From DATDAH01 sp963823495 (lineage in GTDB: Bacteria; Actinomycetota; Acidimicrobiia; Acidimicrobiales; DATDAH01): a stretch of 64,000 bases of DNA. The notes below the pieces were generated by a model. That model saw only the letters and a program-made list of their open reading frames with translations, made no database searches and had not been told where the DNA came from. Positions 16,847 through 24,350 of this stretch are shown one piece after another (the first letter of the stretch is position 1; each line of letters opens with the position of its first letter). The stretch spans positions 3,767,140-3,831,139 of the forward strand of contig CAWGLV010000001.1 of the NCBI GenBank assembly GCA_963823495.1, in the 5' to 3' direction. Position numbers and translations under genes: made by a program.

Positions 16847-17544
16847 TGCAGGTCGAACTCCAGATCAAGCGCTACAACCCCGAAACCGACACCAAGCCCC
16901 ACTGGGAGACCTACACGGTCGACATGGAGCCCACCGACAAGGTGCTGGACGCCATCCACGAGGTGAAGTACCACCACGACGGGACCCTCGCCCTGCGCCG
17001 CTCCTGCGTCCACGGGGTCTGTGGCTCCGACGCCATGATCATCAACGGCGTCAACCGGCTGGCCTGCACGCTGCTCATCCAGGAGGTCGGCGACAAGATC
17101 ACCGTCGAGCCCATCCGCGGCCTGCCGGTCATCAAGGACCTGGTCGTGGACATGGAGCCCTTCTTCGCCCAGTACCGCTCCGTGCTTCCCTACCTGGTGA
17201 CCACCGACGAGCCGGGCTACCGGGAGCGCACCCAGTCCGCGGAGGAGCGGGAGCGCTTCGACGACACCACCAAGTGCATCCTGTGCGCCGCCTGCACCAC
17301 GTCCTGCCCGGTGTTCTGGGGCAACTCCGGCTACGTCGGCCCCGCGGCGATCGTCAACGCCCACCGCTTCATCTTCGACAGCCGCGACGAGGCCGGGACC
17401 GAGCGCCTGGACATCCTCAACGACCGCACCGGCGTGTGGCGCTGCCGCACCGCGTTCAACTGCACCGACGCCTGCCCCCGCGACATCAAGGTCACCCAGG
17501 CCATCGAAGAGGTCAAGCGCGAGATCCTTTTCTCCCGGGTATGA
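16846..17544 (+). CDS. sdhB: Succinate dehydrogenase iron-sulfur subunit
   Basis: A 232-residue electron-transfer subunit with three clusters: the plant-type 2Fe-2S site (SCVHGVCGSDAM), the 4Fe-4S site (CILCAACTTSCPVF), and the 3Fe-4S site near FNCTDACPRDIKVTQAI. It passes electrons from SdhA to the membrane quinone-reducing anchor. Start and stop both overlap neighbours (TGATG with sdhA, ATGA with the DUF368 gene), so the three genes are translationally coupled. Confidence 0.97.
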   Translation: MQVELQIKRYNPETDTKPHWETYTVDMEPTDKVLDAIHEVKYHHDGTLALRRSCVHGVCGSDAMIINGVNRLACTLLIQEVGDKITVEPIRGLPVIKDLVVDMEPFFAQYRSVLPYLVTTDEPGYRERTQSAEERERFDDTTKCILCAACTTSCPVFWGNSGYVGPAAIVNAHRFIFDSRDEAGTERLDILNDRTGVWRCRTAFNCTDACPRDIKVTQAIEEVKREILFSRV

Positions 17545-18479
17545 GCTTCATCGCCCGCGAGGCCAAGCTCCATCCGGGCCTCGCGGTGGCACTCCAGGTC
17601 GTCCGTGGGTTCTGCATGGGTGCGGCCGATGTCGTCCCCGGGGTCTCGGGCGGCACCGTGGCCCTGGTCCTCGGCATCTACGAGCGCCTGGTCGACAACG
17701 TCCACCGCATGGCGTCAGCCCTCGGTCGCCTGCTCAAGGCCGACAGCAAGGGGTTCCTCCAGGGCCTCCGCTCGGTCGAATGGCTGTTCATCGTTCCCCT
17801 GCTGGGGGGCATCGGCCTGGCCGTGCTCACGCTGGCCCATGCCATCGAGGTGGCCCTCGAGAACCATCCGGTCCCGATGGGCGGGCTCTTCTTCGGCCTG
17901 GTCGCGGCCTCCGCCGTCGTGGCCTTCCGCCTGGTGAGGCGTTGGGGCGCCGAGCAGGTCGTCGTCCTCGTCCTCGTCGCCGTCGCTGCGGCCGCCTTCC
18001 TCGGCCTCGCCGCGGCCCCCCGGGTCGACCCGGCGATCTGGGTCTTCCTGCTCGCGGGAATGGTCGCGATCTGCGCCATGATCCTGCCCGGGATCTCCGG
18101 GTCGTTCCTGTTGCTGATGTTGGGCATGTACGACGCCGTCCTCGATGCGGTCAACCAGCGTCAACTCGGCCTGCTCGCCGCCTTCGTCGTCGGCTGCGTG
18201 ATCGGCCTCGCCCTCTTCTCCTCGGTCTTGAACTGGGCGCTGGAGCACCACCACGACGTCGTCATGGCCGGTCTGGTCGGGCTCATGATCGGCTCACTCC
18301 GCGTGCTGTGGCCCTGGCCCGAGGGCACCGAGGAGGCGGGCTTGGCCGCGCCCGGCGACCAAGCGGGCCTCGCCCTGCTCATCGCCCTCGGGGCCGCGGC
18401 GGTGGTTCTCGTCGTCTCGGCCGTCGCCCTGACGATCGACCACGAGATCAAGGCCGAGCTCGACGCCGAGCCGGCCTGA
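17541..18479 (+). CDS. DUF368 membrane protein (PopT-type polyprenyl-phosphate transporter family)
   Basis: A 312-residue polytopic membrane protein with about eight to nine hydrophobic helices. The N-terminal GFCMGAADVVPGVSGGTVAL and central AICAMILPGISGSFLLLMLGMY repeats are the DUF368 signature. Members of this family recycle undecaprenyl-phosphate across the membrane for cell-wall synthesis. Its coupling to sdhB by an ATGA overlap is unusual for such a function and may only reflect compact genome packing. Confidence 0.87.
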   Translation: MSFIAREAKLHPGLAVALQVVRGFCMGAADVVPGVSGGTVALVLGIYERLVDNVHRMASALGRLLKADSKGFLQGLRSVEWLFIVPLLGGIGLAVLTLAHAIEVALENHPVPMGGLFFGLVAASAVVAFRLVRRWGAEQVVVLVLVAVAAAAFLGLAAAPRVDPAIWVFLLAGMVAICAMILPGISGSFLLLMLGMYDAVLDAVNQRQLGLLAAFVVGCVIGLALFSSVLNWALEHHHDVVMAGLVGLMIGSLRVLWPWPEGTEEAGLAAPGDQAGLALLIALGAAAVVLVVSAVALTIDHEIKAELDAEPA

Positions 18480-18583
18480 AGCCAGGGTCTGTCCCGGTCG
18501 GGTGCGCGGTTCGAATCGAGAGCCTCACGGGCAGGTGGCGGGACCCTGCCCGCCCACAGGCCCACCCTGGCACACTGCCTGCA

Positions 18584-19603
18584 GTGCGACCCGCAACCGA
18601 TGAGGTGATCGACCTGACTTCTGCCGCCGACGAGGAGGGCGCCGAGGCCCTCGCGGCCACCGATGACGAGGTCGCGACCCCCGATGCCCCCTCCCGGACC
18701 GCCAAGGTCGCGGGGTTGGCCCTCGGGACCACGCGCGAGCTGACCCGGACCACGGTCCGCCTCTGGGGCTCCCGGCGCCAGTGGTGGGGCCTGACGCCAG
18801 CCGAACGGCGGCTCCACACCGAGCTCATGGTGCTCTCCGGCGACCTCACCGTGGCGCGTGAGCGCTTCGGCGCCGACCACGACGCCGTCCTGGCCTCGGC
18901 CCACCGGCTCAGCGAGGCGGCCCGGCAGGCCGTGCTGGCCGACGACCCCGCCGATGCCAGCGCCCTCGTGCGCGCCTCGCGCCGCCAACTCCTCGAGCTG
19001 GCCGACCGCCGGGCCCTGCTGAGCGCGGCGGCGGCGATCCCGACCAGCACGTTGCCCGAGCACCAGAGCGGTGAGCTGATCGCCGCCGTGGTCCACGTCG
19101 ACGAGCACCCCAAGGCCCGACTGGACCCGTTGCGCGGCGCGGTGGTGGCTGCTCAACGGGTCCACGACGAAGCAGGCGACGGCGAGGACCGTCGCCTGCA
19201 GACAACCGCCCGCAGCGTCTACGTGACCGGCATCGCGGCCTTCGTCCTGCTCGTCGTCGGCGCGGTGACGGCGATGCTGGGGAACCTCACCGCCGACCAG
19301 GGCGAGGCCCTGCGCAACCTCGACAACTTCGTCGCCGTCGCCGGGTGGGGCCTCTTCGGCGCCGTCATCAGCCGCCTCGTCCCCTGGCGCCAGTCCGCAA
19401 CCCCTCCCCCGGCGGCGGAGTTCATGCACCCGGTCACCCTGATGCTCGTCCGGCTCCTGACCGGCGCCATCGCGGCCATCGCCGTGGTCGGTGTGCTCCA
19501 GACCGACGTGCAGTCGGTCATCGCCATCAACGGCTCCGAGGCCTACCCGGTCGCGCTCGCGGCGGGGTTCTGCGAACGCCTACTGGACCGTCGCCTGACC
19601 TGA
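18584..19603 (+). CDS. Membrane protein of unknown function
   Basis: A 339-residue protein I do not recognise. The N-terminal 200 residues are soluble and Ala/Glu/Arg-rich with predicted helices (ELMVLSGDLTVARERFGADHDAVLASAHRLSEAAR). The C-terminal third has two or three membrane helices (YVTGIAAFVLLVVGAVTAML, VAGWGLFGAVISRLVPW and MLVRLLTGAIAAIAVVGVL). The GTG at 18584 sits 7 bases after a CACACT box; a second in-frame GTG at 18605 is possible. It converges on the next gene. The 104 bases before it contain no gene. Confidence 0.6.
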   Translation: MRPATDEVIDLTSAADEEGAEALAATDDEVATPDAPSRTAKVAGLALGTTRELTRTTVRLWGSRRQWWGLTPAERRLHTELMVLSGDLTVARERFGADHDAVLASAHRLSEAARQAVLADDPADASALVRASRRQLLELADRRALLSAAAAIPTSTLPEHQSGELIAAVVHVDEHPKARLDPLRGAVVAAQRVHDEAGDGEDRRLQTTARSVYVTGIAAFVLLVVGAVTAMLGNLTADQGEALRNLDNFVAVAGWGLFGAVISRLVPWRQSATPPPAAEFMHPVTLMLVRLLTGAIAAIAVVGVLQTDVQSVIAINGSEAYPVALAAGFCERLLDRRLT

Positions 19604-19639
19604 GCGGTCGGCGCTGCCTGCCCGTCCAGGACTGAACGG

Positions 19640-20290
19640 CTAGGTGACGAAGCTGACCGGGAAGCTGGCGATCCAGGTCACGGCGCCGAGGAACACGGTC
19701 CAGCCCACCAGGAGCATGGCCAGGCGCAGTCGTTCGTTGACCAACTTGGTGCTGATGCCGGCGAAGAAGAGGGCGACGGCGAAGAGCACCACCGCGAGCA
19801 CGTAGTTGCTGGCCCGCACGATGTTGCGTCGGACCACCGCCGCCGAGATCTCGCTCTGACGGTCGTACTCGGCGGCCTGGGCCTCGGCCTCGGTCCGGTA
19901 CTCGGGGAGGGCGAAGGGCGACGCAGGCGCATCGACGTTCCGCAGGGGGTCGGTGGCCAGCCAGGCGTCGAAGGCGGGCTGGAACTCGCCCCGGAACCGG
20001 CTGGCGTAGAAGTCGGCCAACTCGGCGTCGTCCCCGGCATTGGCGTCAACCCATTGGATGAAGAGGGCGATGTCGACCTGGGTCTCGGCCAGGGCCTCGC
20101 TCTCGGCTCGGGCGGCCTCGATCCGGATGCCGTTGGTCTGGCTGGCCGCAGTGGCCTGCTCACCGTTCCAGCGTGTTGCCTGGTAGCTGCTCCACGCGGT
20201 GGCCACCGCGGCGACGGCGAGCAGCACGGTGGCGGCCAGCTCCAGTCGCGTGCCCCGCGTCGAGAACGCCCCGTCCGCCTCCTCAGCCAT
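19640..20290 (-). CDS. DUF4337-like membrane protein
   Basis: A 216-residue protein with one N-terminal membrane helix followed by SYQATRWNGEQATAA, a long helical external or cytoplasmic middle, and two C-terminal helices (NYVLAVVLFAVALFFAGI and LAMLLVGWTVFLGAVTWI). The layout resembles DUF4337-type proteins of unknown function. The ATG at 20290 overlaps the end of the DUF4239 gene by 8 bases, so the two membrane proteins are probably made together and may form one complex. Confidence 0.65.
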   Translation of the reverse strand: MAEEADGAFSTRGTRLELAATVLLAVAAVATAWSSYQATRWNGEQATAASQTNGIRIEAARAESEALAETQVDIALFIQWVDANAGDDAELADFYASRFRGEFQPAFDAWLATDPLRNVDAPASPFALPEYRTEAEAQAAEYDRQSEISAAVVRRNIVRASNYVLAVVLFAVALFFAGISTKLVNERLRLAMLLVGWTVFLGAVTWIASFPVSFVT

Positions 20291-21116
20291 CCTCGAAGCC
20301 CACACCTCGTTCGTCACACGGGGCGGTGATCTCGACACCGGACTCTCGGGCCGCCTCGTCGATGATGCGCAGCGCCCGCTCCATCGAGTCCGGGCGGAGG
20401 CCGCCCAGGTTGTCCTGGAAGGGCTGGTTGAAGAAGACCAGCAGCAGCAACAAGGTCGTGATGACCGACACGACCGAGCCCATGAGGACGGCCTGGGTCA
20501 CCGCCCTCTCACCGCTGTCCGCGAAGAACAGCAGGTAGAGGAAGATCACCCCCGACACGAAGAAGAGCACGATCCACAACGGGCTCGGGATCACACCGGA
20601 GACGGCATGGACCCGGTCGTTGCGGGCCTGCTCCCGCGCACTGGTCTGGTCGAGCCACCGGTTGTAGGCCGACTGCTCGGCGTTCGACACGGGCTCGACC
20701 CGCCGGATCGTGTCGAACATCACCGCGCCCCAGGGGTTGATCTCGTCGCCCAGCGTCCCTGCCTCGAGACGATCCCACTCCTCGCCCGGGACCGAGCGCG
20801 CGTAGCAGACCAGTTCACCGGTCAACTCCGCAGCCAGCGCGGGAGGGAAGAACTGTGCGGTCTCGAACTGCTGACCCACGATCACCGCCTCCTCCTCGGC
20901 GCCCGATCGGGACGCGTCGTAGGTGGTGAAGGAGAGGAAGACGATGAAGCCCAGCAGCACCGAGAACCCGGTCGCGAGGACCCCGAACACCCCCGACGCC
21001 CGGTCACCGTCGGCGAAGTAGCTGCCCTCGGGCGCCGTGCGCCGCACCCGCAGCATCACCAGGATGCTCAGCGTGGTGACCACGGCCACCACCAGGAACG
21101 CGAGGACGACGTTCAC
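20283..21116 (-). CDS. DUF4239 (bestrophin-like) membrane protein
   Basis: A 277-residue protein with two N-terminal helices (VVLAFLVVAVVTTLSILVML and FGVLATGFSVLLGFIVFLSF), the ARSGAEEEAVIVGQQFETAQFF segment typical of DUF4239 proteins, and two C-terminal helices. Function is unknown; a channel-like role has been suggested by analogy only. GTG start at 21116. Coupled to the DUF4337-like gene downstream. Confidence 0.75.
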   Translation of the reverse strand: MNVVLAFLVVAVVTTLSILVMLRVRRTAPEGSYFADGDRASGVFGVLATGFSVLLGFIVFLSFTTYDASRSGAEEEAVIVGQQFETAQFFPPALAAELTGELVCYARSVPGEEWDRLEAGTLGDEINPWGAVMFDTIRRVEPVSNAEQSAYNRWLDQTSAREQARNDRVHAVSGVIPSPLWIVLFFVSGVIFLYLLFFADSGERAVTQAVLMGSVVSVITTLLLLLVFFNQPFQDNLGGLRPDSMERALRIIDEAARESGVEITAPCDERGVGFEDG

Positions 21117-21281
21117 CGCTCAGCCACGCCGACCGGCGCCGGACGACCCGACACCGGTCAGGCCTCGGCGTCGACGGGGACGTCCGGGCCCAGCACCGGC
21201 GTGGCGGCCACCGCGGCCGACTCCCGCCGGGCCTTGCGGATTGCCGAGGGCAGCGAGCACGACGCTGGACACCGCCCGAGG

Positions 21282-21740
21282 CTACCGGTGACCCCGGCCG
21301 GCACCCCGACACCGCCACCACCCGGTGGCGTCGAGATCGCGGACATCGGCCGCGACCAGGACCTCACCGTGGACCCGGGCGGGCGTGTGGCCGTCGACGT
21401 CCGGACCGACCCGCTCCCATTCGAGGTCGAAGCCGAGTGGCACCCGCGTGCCGACGGAGTCGTTCGGGTGGTCCACCGCCAAGGCGAAGGCCTCGAGGCC
21501 GATCGTCCACCGTCGGCCCTGCTCTTCCTCGATGGCGTCGACCCACAGGCCGGACGCCCGGATCTCCATCGAGCCCGGACGGGGCGGCGGCGCATCGGGC
21601 TCGTCGAGGATCACGAGGTCGTGGCCCGGGCGGTCCAGGCCGGCGGTGACCTCGACCCGGTCGTCGACGAAGCGGATCCCGAGGTGACCGGCCTCGCCGC
21701 GGTCGGCCGCGAGCCAGACCCACCGGGAGGTGCACGTCAC
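21282..21740 (-). CDS. Hypothetical protein, boundaries uncertain
   Basis: A 152-residue frame with balanced composition (GIRFVDDRVEVTAGLDRPGHDLVILDEP, then VDAIEEEQGRRWTIGLEAFALAVDHP) that looks translated, unlike the overlapping frames. I do not recognise it. The GTG at 21740 has no clear ribosome site or -10 box, and the upstream region overlaps the plus-strand SCP2 gene, so the start may be wrong. The 165 bases between its stop and the DUF4239 gene hold another short open frame ending GPDVPVDAEA, which could be a frameshifted end of a small gene. Confidence 0.45.
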   Translation of the reverse strand: MTCTSRWVWLAADRGEAGHLGIRFVDDRVEVTAGLDRPGHDLVILDEPDAPPPRPGSMEIRASGLWVDAIEEEQGRRWTIGLEAFALAVDHPNDSVGTRVPLGFDLEWERVGPDVDGHTPARVHGEVLVAADVRDLDATGWWRCRGAGRGHR

Positions 21741-21831
21741 CGGATGACCTGGGGGCCGAGCGCGGCCGCCGCGAACCGATGGAGGCCTTCGGACTGCCTT
21801 CCGTCCAGATCAGAGGACCGCATGGATCACC

Positions 21832-21837
21832 TAGCGT
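21832..21837 (+). promoter_or_regulatory. Leaderless -10 box of the SCP2 gene
   Basis: TAGCGT ends 7 bases before the ATG at 21845, supporting that ATG over the longer frame from 21779. Confidence 0.5.
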
Positions 21838-21844
21838 GCCCGCC

Positions 21845-22198
21845 ATGGTCCCACGCTTCACACGGGAGTGGATCGCCGCGATGGACGAGGCCGTCCGACG
21901 CCTCCCCGGGGCAACGGGACCCTTCGTCATCCAGCAGGTGGTCACCGAGGGCGACGACGAGGTGACCTGGCACCTGGTGCTGGCGGCCGATGGGGTGCGC
22001 ATCCGCCCCGGGAGAGCCGACGCGGCCGACGTGACCTTCCACCAGGACCGCTCGACCGCGGAGGCCATCGCCGACGGTGAGCTGGGCGCCGGCGCCGCCC
22101 TGACCGCCGGTCGCTTGACCGTCCGGGGGGCGACGGCGCGGCTCACCGAACACCGAGAGGTCCTGGCCCGCATCGACGAGGCGCTGTCGGGTGCCTGA
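21845..22198 (+). CDS. SCP2 sterol-transfer-domain protein
   Basis: A 117-residue single SCP2-like domain: VTWHLVLAADGVRIRPGRADAADVTFHQD, then AEAIADGELGAGAALTAGRLTVRG. These small domains bind lipids or acyl-CoA; the ligand is unknown. The ATG at 21845 gives a domain-sized protein and lies 7 bases after TAGCGT. The stop overlaps the start of the Fpg-like gene by 8 bases. Confidence 0.75.
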   Translation: MVPRFTREWIAAMDEAVRRLPGATGPFVIQQVVTEGDDEVTWHLVLAADGVRIRPGRADAADVTFHQDRSTAEAIADGELGAGAALTAGRLTVRGATARLTEHREVLARIDEALSGA

Positions 22199-23027
22199 AC
22201 TGCCGGAGGTGCGAGCCCACGCCGAGCGCCTGGCCGAGGCCTTCGGCGGCGCCGTGTTGGAGCAGTTCGTGCCGATCTCGTTCACGGCCCTGAAGACCTA
22301 TGCCCTCGCTCCGGACGTCGCCTACGGCTCCCCGCTGCTGCGGGTGGACCAGCGGGGCAAGTACCTGGCCCTCGTGTTCGAACCCGCCACCTTCGTCGTC
22401 CACCTCATGCAGGGGGGTCGACTCAAGCCCGACGAGAAGCAGACCAGGAAGCCCCGGGGCGGGCTGGCCCGCTGGGTGTTCACCGACGGCCGGGCCCTCC
22501 TCCTGAGCGAAGCGGGGACCGAGAAGCGGGCAGGGGTGTGGGTGCTCGACGAGCTCCGGGAGGGGAAGGAACCGATCGACCACCTCGGCCCCGACGCCGA
22601 CTCGCTGGATGCTGCTGGTGTCGCCGAACGGATCGGCGGGGAGTCCAAACGGCTCCACGGCGTCCTGCGGGACCAGCACCCGATGGCCGGGATCGGGCGG
22701 CGCCTGGCCAACGAGATCACCCACCGGGCGAAGCTCTCCCCCTTCGCCAACGCGTCCAAGCTGAGCCCTGAGGAGATCGAGCGGCTCCACGCCGCCATCC
22801 GGGACACGGTGGCCGAAGGCCTGGCCCACGAGCGGGAGCGGGACGACATGAGCTCGTCAAAGGAGCGGCCCGGCGCCGTGCACCACCGCAAGGGCGAGAC
22901 CTGCCCCGTCTGCGGTGACACCGTCAGGGAGGTGGCCTACGTGAAGTACACGGTCAACTACTGCGCCACCTGCCAGACCGGCGGCAAGGTCCTCGCCGAC
23001 AACACCACGTCGAAGTTCCTCAAGTAG
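22191..23027 (+). CDS. Fpg/Nei-family DNA glycosylase-like protein
   Basis: A 278-residue protein starting MPELPEV, so the catalytic Pro2-Glu3 pair is present after initiator removal. A helix-two-turn-helix region (MAGIGRRLANEITHRAKLSPF) and a C-terminal zinc finger CPVCG-X12-YCATCQTGG follow. Fpg and Nei remove oxidised bases and nick the abasic site. The finger lacks the arginine that normally sits before the third cysteine (KYTVNYC here), so substrate recognition may be altered. GTG start overlapping the SCP2 gene. Confidence 0.85.
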   Translation: MPELPEVRAHAERLAEAFGGAVLEQFVPISFTALKTYALAPDVAYGSPLLRVDQRGKYLALVFEPATFVVHLMQGGRLKPDEKQTRKPRGGLARWVFTDGRALLLSEAGTEKRAGVWVLDELREGKEPIDHLGPDADSLDAAGVAERIGGESKRLHGVLRDQHPMAGIGRRLANEITHRAKLSPFANASKLSPEEIERLHAAIRDTVAEGLAHERERDDMSSSKERPGAVHHRKGETCPVCGDTVREVAYVKYTVNYCATCQTGGKVLADNTTSKFLK

Positions 23028-23166
23028 CCCGCCGTGGGGGCTGGACGACCGAAACCGACGGCCACCACGGGGGCCGAGGTCCTCGCGCCGCCAGCCGTCG
23101 GCGCCCGCTCGACCGTTTCGCCACCGTCCGTGGCCAAATCGGGACAGAGGACCTGTACTCCGCGTA

Positions 23167-23210
23167 CTGGCGCCCGATTTGGGCGCTATGGCACCGCTAC
23201 CGGGCGCCAG
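23167..23210 (-). repeat. 44-bp palindromic intergenic element, copy 1
   Basis: Ends are CTGGCGCCCG and CGGGCGCCAG. Read on the minus strand, the element has the same end arms, the same total length and the same CTCGTT flank as the element at 33160-33203. It lies in the 291-base gap 23028-23318, between the Fpg-like gene and mdh. That gap has no gene and also contains a GTCG tetranucleotide run near 23295-23315. Confidence 0.7.
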
Positions 23211-23318
23211 AACGAGAAGCGGTCACTCGGTGTGAGGGCTGACGTCGGTTTCGCCCGCGACGGACCTCGGCCCGACCCCGCGCCCCGCGGGCGCGTCGGT
23301 CGGTCGGTCGGTCGTTCC

Positions 23319-24305
23319 TCAGATGAGGCCGAGGGCGGCGACGGTGTCGCGCTCGTCGGCCAGCTCGCTGGTGCTGGCGTCGATGCGGGCGCGGGAGAAG
23401 TCGTCGATCTCCAGGCCCGGCACGATGGACCACTCGCCGTTCGTCGTGGTACAGGGAAACGACGACAGCAGACCCTCGGGCGTGCCGTAGGAGCCGTCGG
23501 AGGGCACGGCCATCGACACCCAGTCGCCCTCGGGCGTGCCGTCCATCCAGGTGCGGACGTGGTCGATGGCGGCGTTGGCCGCAGAGGCCGCGCTGGAGCT
23601 GCCCCGGGCCTCGATGATCGCCGCGCCCCGCTGCTGGACCGTGGGGATGAAGTCGCTCTCGATCCAGGCCTCGTCGTCGATGACCTCGGCGGCGGGCCGC
23701 CCGCCGACCCGGGCATGGAACACGTCCGGGTACTGGGTGGCGGAGTGGTTGCCCCAGATGGTCATGCGGGTCACGTCGGTCACCGGTGCGCCGGCCTTGG
23801 CCGCCACCTGGGCGAGGGCCCGGTTGTGGTCCAGCCGGGTCATGGCCGTGAAGTCCTTCTCGGGCAGGCGGTCGCAGTTGTTCATCGCGATCAGGCAGTT
23901 GGTGTTGGCCGGGTTGCCCACGACCAGCACCTTGCAGTCGTCGGCGGCCGCGGTCGAGAGGGCCTTGCCCTGGACGGTGAAGATGGCACCGTTGGCCTCG
24001 AGCAGGTCGGCCCGCTCCATGCCCTTCGAACGGGGCCGGGAGCCGACCAGGAGGGCGACGTCGACCCCCTCGAAGGCCGTCTCGGGCTGATCGCTCATGA
24101 CCATCCCGCTCAGGAGGGGGAAGGCGCAGTCGTCCAGTTCCATGGCCACCCCTCGCAGGGCGTCCATGGCCGGCGGGATCTCCAGCATCTGGAGCTGGAC
24201 CGGCCGGTCCGGGCCGAGGAGGTCGCCGTTGGCGATGCGGAAGAGGAGGCTGTAGCCGATCTGGCCGGCGGCGCCGGTCACGGCCACTCGGGTGGGGGAT
24301 GCCAT
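23319..24305 (-). CDS. mdh: Malate dehydrogenase
   Basis: Oxidises malate to oxaloacetate with NAD. The 328-residue protein has the nucleotide fold VAVTGAAGQIGYSLLFRIANG, the mobile-loop arginines in SRPRSKGMERADLL, the NPANTNCLIAMNNC strand and the catalytic histidine in TIWGNHSATQYPD. These features match the cytosolic-type MDH common in actinobacteria. The ATG at 24305 lies 7 bases after a TAGGGT box, pointing to a leaderless mRNA. Confidence 0.97.
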   Translation of the reverse strand: MASPTRVAVTGAAGQIGYSLLFRIANGDLLGPDRPVQLQMLEIPPAMDALRGVAMELDDCAFPLLSGMVMSDQPETAFEGVDVALLVGSRPRSKGMERADLLEANGAIFTVQGKALSTAAADDCKVLVVGNPANTNCLIAMNNCDRLPEKDFTAMTRLDHNRALAQVAAKAGAPVTDVTRMTIWGNHSATQYPDVFHARVGGRPAAEVIDDEAWIESDFIPTVQQRGAAIIEARGSSSAASAANAAIDHVRTWMDGTPEGDWVSMAVPSDGSYGTPEGLLSSFPCTTTNGEWSIVPGLEIDDFSRARIDASTSELADERDTVAALGLI

Positions 24306-24312
24306 GGTTCGG

Positions 24313-24318
24313 ACCCTA
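24313..24318 (-). promoter_or_regulatory. Leaderless -10 box of mdh
   Basis: TAGGGT on the minus strand, 7 bases before the ATG at 24305. Confidence 0.55.
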
Positions 24319-24350
24319 CCGACGCTGCGCCGGGCCGGTCGAACCCGACC

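Noticed and set aside
18500..18530. GGTTCGAATC, a tRNA T-loop-like string
   Set aside because: Flanking bases do not pair into a T-stem, and no acceptor, D or anticodon arm can be drawn around it.
23295..23315. Short GTCG tetranucleotide run
   Set aside because: About five units of a simple repeat in GC-rich intergenic DNA; no sign of phase variation because it is not in or directly before a gene start.
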